In this document: positions 58,187 to 64,000 of the stretch, in pieces
How positions within the stretch are numbered: position 1 is the stretch's first letter
How the letters are laid out: every line of letters starts with the position of its first letter
Source of the DNA: Dromaius novaehollandiae
Lineage: Eukaryota > Chordata > Aves > Casuariiformes > Dromaiidae
DNA: 64,000 bases
Reading direction: 5' to 3'
Assembly: GCF_036370855.1 (NCBI RefSeq)
Contig: NC_088105.1
Span: forward strand, 12,715,619-12,779,618
Notes under the pieces: generated by a model
The model's input: only the letters and a program-made list of their open reading frames with translations
The model's database searches: none
What the model was told of the DNA's origin: nothing
Program-made: the position numbers and the translations under genes

Positions 58187-59341
58187 GGTGCCTGCGGGGC
58201 CGGGGTGCCCGGGGAGGGCGCCGCGGCGGGGCAGCGCGGTGGCGTCCTTGGGCGAGGATGCTGATCTCGGTGCTGCGGGGAAGCCGGCGCAACTTTCACG
58301 TGAACTGGTTCGGGTGTACAGTGGGGCAGTGAATCTGGAAAAAAGCTGTTTTTTTGTTTTTTTAAAAAGTGCCTAAGTGTGGCAGGTGCTTCTGGGTTTT
58401 GTTTTTTAACGGTTCTCATGCTATTAATGCTTACAATTCATGTATTCCTTTTTATGCATGTATGGGTATAGTATCTTTGCTTAAAATTGCCCCAAAAGCA
58501 GAGAGCAAGCCTAAAGATTCAGCTGGTCCTGTCAATGGACTGACTATATCTGTGAAGATTTCTTGAGATAAACGTGAACTTAAGTGTCATTTCATAAAGT
58601 TCTGCTGTATTTGCTGTGAATCGTTGTTTGCAGACTCTTAGAGAGCAGTTGTGTTTTCAGAGCATAGCCACAATTGTTAGCCTGTATCTGGGATCAAAAG
58701 TACTGTTTTGTCAGTGATTTGTGAACTTTCATGTGCCGACATCTTCATTAAAAATAAGATTAAATGCTTTGTCTCTGCAACTGGCCATGTGTCAAAGTGG
58801 AATAGCCCTTGATATGCAGTATCAAAAATACTATATAGTTGTTGTTTCTGTACTCAGAATTTACTCTCACTGCTAAATTTCAGTTCTTCCCCTTCCTTTT
58901 ACGTGAAAGCTAGAGCTAATTATTGACGTAGACAATATTGTGAGTCTCTGGAGTTTAGAAAGCACAAGGGAGGTCCTCAGAAATCACTATTGGCCATCAC
59001 GTTATTAGACTTTTCTGTAAAGAAGTCTTTGAAAAGTATTATTGTCACCTTTGAGATCTTAATCTATTTGTCCACAAAGCTCTGCAAAACATATCTGCTG
59101 AGGAAAGGCAATCTTCACACTTCTGGTGAGTAAGGATATTTTGGTCCCTGTCTCAAAGACTTGTCTGGGGCAGCACCCACCTGGGACTGGGGCTCAGGAT
59201 GGTAGGCTGTGGACAGATACCTCTGTCTGGATGCAGCAGTGCTGTTGGAAGTGGTTAGTGCCTTCAGATGCATGTTGTTGCTCTGCTGCTGGAGGGCTCT
59301 GCTCCATCTGATCCGCAGGTGGAGCTGTTGCTTTGAGTGCG

Positions 59342-59355
59342 CCCCCCCCCCCCCC
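59342..59355. repeat. Poly-C run (14 C)
   Basis: An isolated 14-C run inside the otherwise AT-rich part of DNM3 intron 1. Confidence 0.9.
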
Positions 59356-62300
59356 AGTCTCCCCCGAGATGAGCCAGGCTAATAAATAGGAATAAATGGG
59401 AAGTCTACGCTAATCTGGCTCATTTGGACAAAAGTGGGTTAGGGCCCGCTGCATGAGGGAGACATAAACATTCCTAGCAAGAACTATGAAGAAATGCTAG
59501 GGGCAATGATTTTTTTTTGGTTGAATAGTTATTTATTCTGCATCTCGCTGATATTACAGGAGAGTCCCTTCCCTGAAGATTTACAAACTAGTGTGAAGTA
59601 CTACAGTGTTTTTGTCATGCAGGAGCTGGAGTATGGATTTTTTTCAAACCAGTCTCTGAATTCAACATGATTGTTCTTCGCAGTAACTCGTAGAGATACA
59701 GTATCAGTGGTACCTCCCTATTTGCAAGTTTGGAGCCTCTTACAAATGTGAGATTAAAATGGATTATTTTAGATTTATTTCTGTGAGATTTAAGCAAATA
59801 TATTTTACTCATGCCTTTACTCTTGGCTAAGTGAGTATGTGTGGTCAGCAGATGTGTGGCTACTCGCTAAGCTGTGATTCAAATGAGCAAATATCTATGA
59901 GATGGGAAGGGCATTTTGGTCATCAGATCAGCAGGCAAAGCAGTCTAGCTCTTTTTCCTATACTGTAGGACATTCCTCTTTTTATAGATCTGCAGGTGAC
60001 ACCTTTGATAATGAAGCTGCTTTTTGAAAACAAGAAGCTTATTACATCCATGTCCTTCCTAATATGACCAATACAGGTAACATATCTCAATGTAGAGACA
60101 TGTTGCACTCTTTCTTTTTTTTTCTTTAAAAAACACCATATGAATCATTATTGTTAGCAGGTTCTGAACTCTCAGCCTACAGAGTGCCAGTTAAAATCTC
60201 TTCCTCAGGAACAGCAGTTATTGGTAACAGGAAGGCATGTTATCCTCCATGTGAGGTCTCTACAAACATACTGTTGGTTGGTCACCTGAATACTTGTTAG
60301 TGGAGGTCTAGTGAGAGTTAGTAAGATTCTTGTTCATATTAACTCTAGGATCAGATTTTTTCTCTGTTGCCTGTAGCCACTAGAGCACTGTGCCCTTATT
60401 TTAGTCCTTCATAGGGCCTCTGCTTGTGCAAAGTTTACTTTTAGCCACTTGGACAGAGGAAAAATTTTCTAGCTTGCAAGTGGCACCACAGCTGAAGTTT
60501 CTTTCTGTGGCATAACTGCCAGGGAAAAATGTTGGGCTGAACTGCATTGCCCAGCATCTAGTTTATGCACTGCTGTGATCTTTCAGGACATGCGTGAAGG
60601 ATGTGGCCCTGGCATAGCTTTGTGGGCTGGCAGATGGTTCTGGGAGTTGGATCCAAGTTCTGTTATTTCTGAAGGTGTTGAGTGACATGCATCCTTTGCT
60701 GTCCCCAAGGCAGCACTGTTATCCAGTCGTGTTTGGGTGCATGCAACACCTTTTGTTACTGACAGCAACCAACAAATAAGTTGGCATTAGCTTGCCTGTT
60801 TGGTATAAGTTGGTGCTAAGGTTGCACAAGGACGAATTTTGTATGTTTGCCTGCCTCAGGAATTGGGCAACAACCAGAACTACTTATGTCATTGTGGGTC
60901 AGCTTGGAACAAGGCTGGAGTGGAGCAGTGTCAAATCTCCCAATTTAGCTATTATTTGAATTAGCATTCACTAAGGTATTTGGAGAGCTGATTCTTTACT
61001 TACTGCTTCTCTGTGCATAAGGAGACCTCGCTTCTTCTGATAGTCTAGGACTATGTTTGAAGGGTTTTCTCTCTTAGACTTCTAGATGTTATATTTGGAA
61101 TAAAATAGAGACTCTGGAGGAAAAACTGAGAAAACCAGCTATTTGCATTTAGGGGTTAGGCCTTCATGTGTCCCTTTCTGGAGCTCGTGGCACTCATTTG
61201 AGGAAATGCTATTGTCTGAAGAGAGAGTATTGTAAAAGCAAACATTCTTCTATCCACTCTGCTTTGTAACAGAAGTAAATATGTCCATGAAATACTGAGC
61301 CAGTGTTTAAAGGAAAGGGTGTAATCTAGTTATGGTGGAAATTGGTGGAAGAGATATTCAAAAGCACGAAAGGGAATTAAGCACCAAATACCAATAGAAT
61401 GTCCGTGGGAGCTGGCACTTCTCCTAGTCCTGTTCCTTTGCCGTAGATGAGAACAGGATCATGACCTGATATATCATTTATGCTTTTCAAACATCTTTCC
61501 TTTCGATAATAACAGGATAACTTAAAAGAAGACTAATGGCAGGAAACAATCCTTGGAAACTGTATTTGGAGAGAAAGCATTTTCTACTACTTCATACAGC
61601 AAAATGGGCTTTTAAGATAGCTTGCCATCTGTGGCTTCAGTTACCTTGTCAGGGCCTCTTTCTGTAGGTTTGAATCAGAGCCTTATTTTATTCTAACAAA
61701 TAGCGAAAAATTAATAATTAGATTTTAAAGCTAAAAGCTCTCTACTTCCTCTTCTGCTTAATGTAATATAAACTGCATGTGGCCAAATAATTGTTTTATA
61801 AGAGATGTGAACTCTCGACTGCAAGCCTGTCATTCATAATCAAACAAGCACTTTCATTTTAAGAGCCTGAGGTCTGGTTTTGTAATACAGCTGTGTAGCT
61901 TTCTGATCTGAGATGCTTTTGATGATCTTATGGCCACTGCTTATTGGATAACTATTTCTTATGAAATTTTTACTAATTTGTGTTTTTCAAATTACAACAA
62001 CTCCTCATGTGCCCAGCTCATTCTTCCTCGAGATGGCAGTTGTGGGGAAAAAAAGACTGTATTGTGTCATTGGGGGAAAAGAAAGGAGTCTCAATCTAAC
62101 TGTTGGAGCAGAGCATTCTCCGAAGAGAGGACGCATACTTAGATTATGTGCTTCCTAGGGGGCAGAGAGTTAAAATCGGTGCAGGTATTTTATAGTTTCA
62201 GCTATTAGTCATTGACAGAAGGAACCTTTTTTACAGATTTTTTTTCCTCTTGTGTTAAACAGATATGAAAATGCTAAGCAATAAGAGATTCAAACTGAAA

Positions 62301-63071
62301 TCTGGTGCTGTGTATTCTTTTTTTTTTAATCTTAAGGATCTTATGGGAATGAGAATTGGCCACTCCTTTTCCTGACTAATGAAGCTATTGTGCAGCTGAA
62401 TTTAGTGTATTTAATCTAGTTATCAAAATATTCTGGTACATTGAGAACAAGACGTGTTTCTGGATAATCTATTAAATAGAAGCAGTAGAAAATGAGATAA
62501 TGTCTTGTTTACATTTCTTCCCCAAATACTTTTTTACATTTAGAGGAAGCAAAACAAATTTGGGCTTTTGTATGTGATATAAATGGCCTAGTTTTGTCCT
62601 TAAATATAACTCTGTGTATTTTAAGGTTTTTTTATTGAGTTTTGAGAATTGTTATATGTGAAGTGGAGCAAATAGGCAGTTCAAAACAGGCATGCAAACA
62701 ACATTGCTTTTTTTTTTTTAAACATTTAAACTAAATGGTCTTTCTCTAGAGCTGATTTTGAGGAGCCTTTTGTCTTGTTTCTGGCATTTAAACTTTGCTG
62801 GTTGGAAGATTTCTTTTTTAAGAAAAGCTGTGCTCAATAGTGAACAGTAGCATAGGAAACCCTGCCCTATACTCTGGCATTTGAGTTCAGTGCGTCAAGC
62901 AGTTTACAGAGATGCTAAGTCAAAATGTAATAAAGGTAATGCTTAAGACTTTTGTGTACCTATGGAAATACATATGGTCTTAATCTAATCACATACACTA
63001 TGGCAAAGTTATTGTAGTCCTGTGATTTAGTGCACACAAACTTGATAGTTGAAGTCTGAGACCTAGCCTTC

Positions 63072-63073
63072 AA

Positions 63074-63105
<32 letters not shown>

Positions 63106-63123
63106 AGAGAAAAGAAAAAAAAT
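63072..63123. repeat. Poly-A / (AAAAG)n tract
   Basis: Nineteen A followed by GAAAAGAAAAGAAAAAG-type repeats. It could be the degenerate tail of an old retroposon, but no body is recognisable upstream. Confidence 0.9.
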
Positions 63124-64000
63124 CAACAAAAGCCCCTGGTCTTGAGTGCCTTCTGGGAAATCAGTGCTACTAATTTAGTGGCTGTTGATAATTGAATTCA
63201 ATCTGTCAAGGTACTGAAGGTGATGCATGCTTCTCATAGTTTTTAAAGGTATCTATCTGCTTGCATCTGTCTAAGCTTTCGCAATTCTTAATATAGGGGC
63301 ACTTCTGAAAATTCAGCTTTTGAATGGATCGTCTGACTCTCTAGGCTCTTGTGTAAGTTCTTGTATAACTTGTACAAATCCTGGTCTTTCCTTCCCTCAG
63401 GAAGGAGCCCTAACTTTGGGATTTTGCAGTGTTGGAGTCAACAAATAAAAAGTGCATTTGTTGTGTTGCTGTCTTTTGATAGGCATTGCTTCTGTTAAAG
63501 TTTCAGGCTTACGTTAGTCATTTTTGTAAATGAAAGATAGAACAAGACTTTTCAGTTTAGATAAATATACATTCACAGTATGATTGCTTGGAAATTCACC
63601 TGTAAACCTGGGGAGCGATGCTTGTATGGGTTACAGCAGAGAAACAGAAGTAAGGATGCAGGCTGTTCTCTCCTGCTGAACTACTGTATGAACTTGAACT
63701 AGTTCTTATACATCATCTGTGTCTGTATGTACATGCTTCACATCTTAACTCTGTCTTAACTGTATGCAGGATTTAGACTTTATTCTTTTATTTTTAATTT
63801 CCTTCTATTTTTAAAAGAGGCTAGCATATAATTTTTAAATTGGTGTGGGTTAACTGTGATCGCAAGCAAAAAGTTGCTGTTTTCTGCTTTGTTTTCTGCT
63901 TCATGTGACAGCTGCCTTAAATATCCATGTGACACCAAAACTGAGTATTGCATTCTGCTTTGTACAGTTGAGATGCAGCAGTGTTTCCTCTCTCAAAATA

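Larger units (their letters stand above)
57773..64000 (+). other. DNM3 intron 1 (5' part)
   Basis: Begins with the GTGAGC donor inside a CpG island that lasts to about 58.3 kb, then becomes AT-rich. No further dynamin exon (the next should start with DFLPRGSG) is seen. Simple repeats are listed separately; the remaining sequence to the end shows no coding or RNA gene signal. The DNM3OS/miR-199a-214 unit known from a downstream DNM3 intron is not in this window. Confidence 0.75.

Noticed and set aside
57773-64000. Search for DNM3OS / miR-199a-214 hairpins
   Set aside because: That unit belongs to a later DNM3 intron; no matching hairpin was seen here.

Overview
This is vertebrate nuclear DNA from a sauropsid, most likely a bird. 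The evidence is interrupted genes with consensus GT/AG introns, CpG-rich promoters, many poly-C runs and very GC-rich coding exons, one CR1-like repeat remnant, and almost no other interspersed repeats. Gene content matches the block that in human lies on 1q24.3 (PRRC2C - MYOC - VAMP4 - METTL13 - DNM3), with two differences: an ITPA gene lies between VAMP4 and METTL13, and VAMP4 is transcribed divergently from MYOC.

Layout. 1-10.87 kb: the last five coding exons and the 3'UTR of PRRC2C (+). 13.75-14.44 kb: an unrecognised compact two-exon gene model (-) with a strong Kozak start, clean splice sites and an immediate poly(A) signal. 16.7-18.8 kb: complete three-exon MYOC (-) with a TATA box. 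19.7-33.2 kb: complete VAMP4 (+), seven coding exons behind a CpG-island promoter and a non-coding first exon, followed by a long 3'UTR or intergenic stretch. 38.8-43.7 kb: complete ITPA (+), eight exons. 44.0-51.5 kb: complete METTL13/EEF1AKNMT (+), eight exons, starting only 589 bp after the ITPA stop codon. 51.5-57.3 kb: no gene seen. 57.63-57.77 kb: first coding exon of DNM3 (+); the rest of the window is its intron 1.

The genes do not form one pathway. VAMP4 (TGN/endosome SNARE) and DNM3 (dynamin) both act in membrane traffic; ITPA cleans the nucleotide pool; METTL13 methylates eEF1A; MYOC is a secreted olfactomedin-domain protein; PRRC2C is a large cytoplasmic RNA-associated protein. 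Exon boundaries were placed by hand from splice consensus, reading-frame continuity and remembered vertebrate orthologues; no alignment or search was run. No tRNA, rRNA, CRISPR array or intact transposon was found. Best leads for novelty are the 14 kb two-exon gene, the VAMP4/ITPA rearrangement relative to human, and the unusual DNM3 N-terminus.
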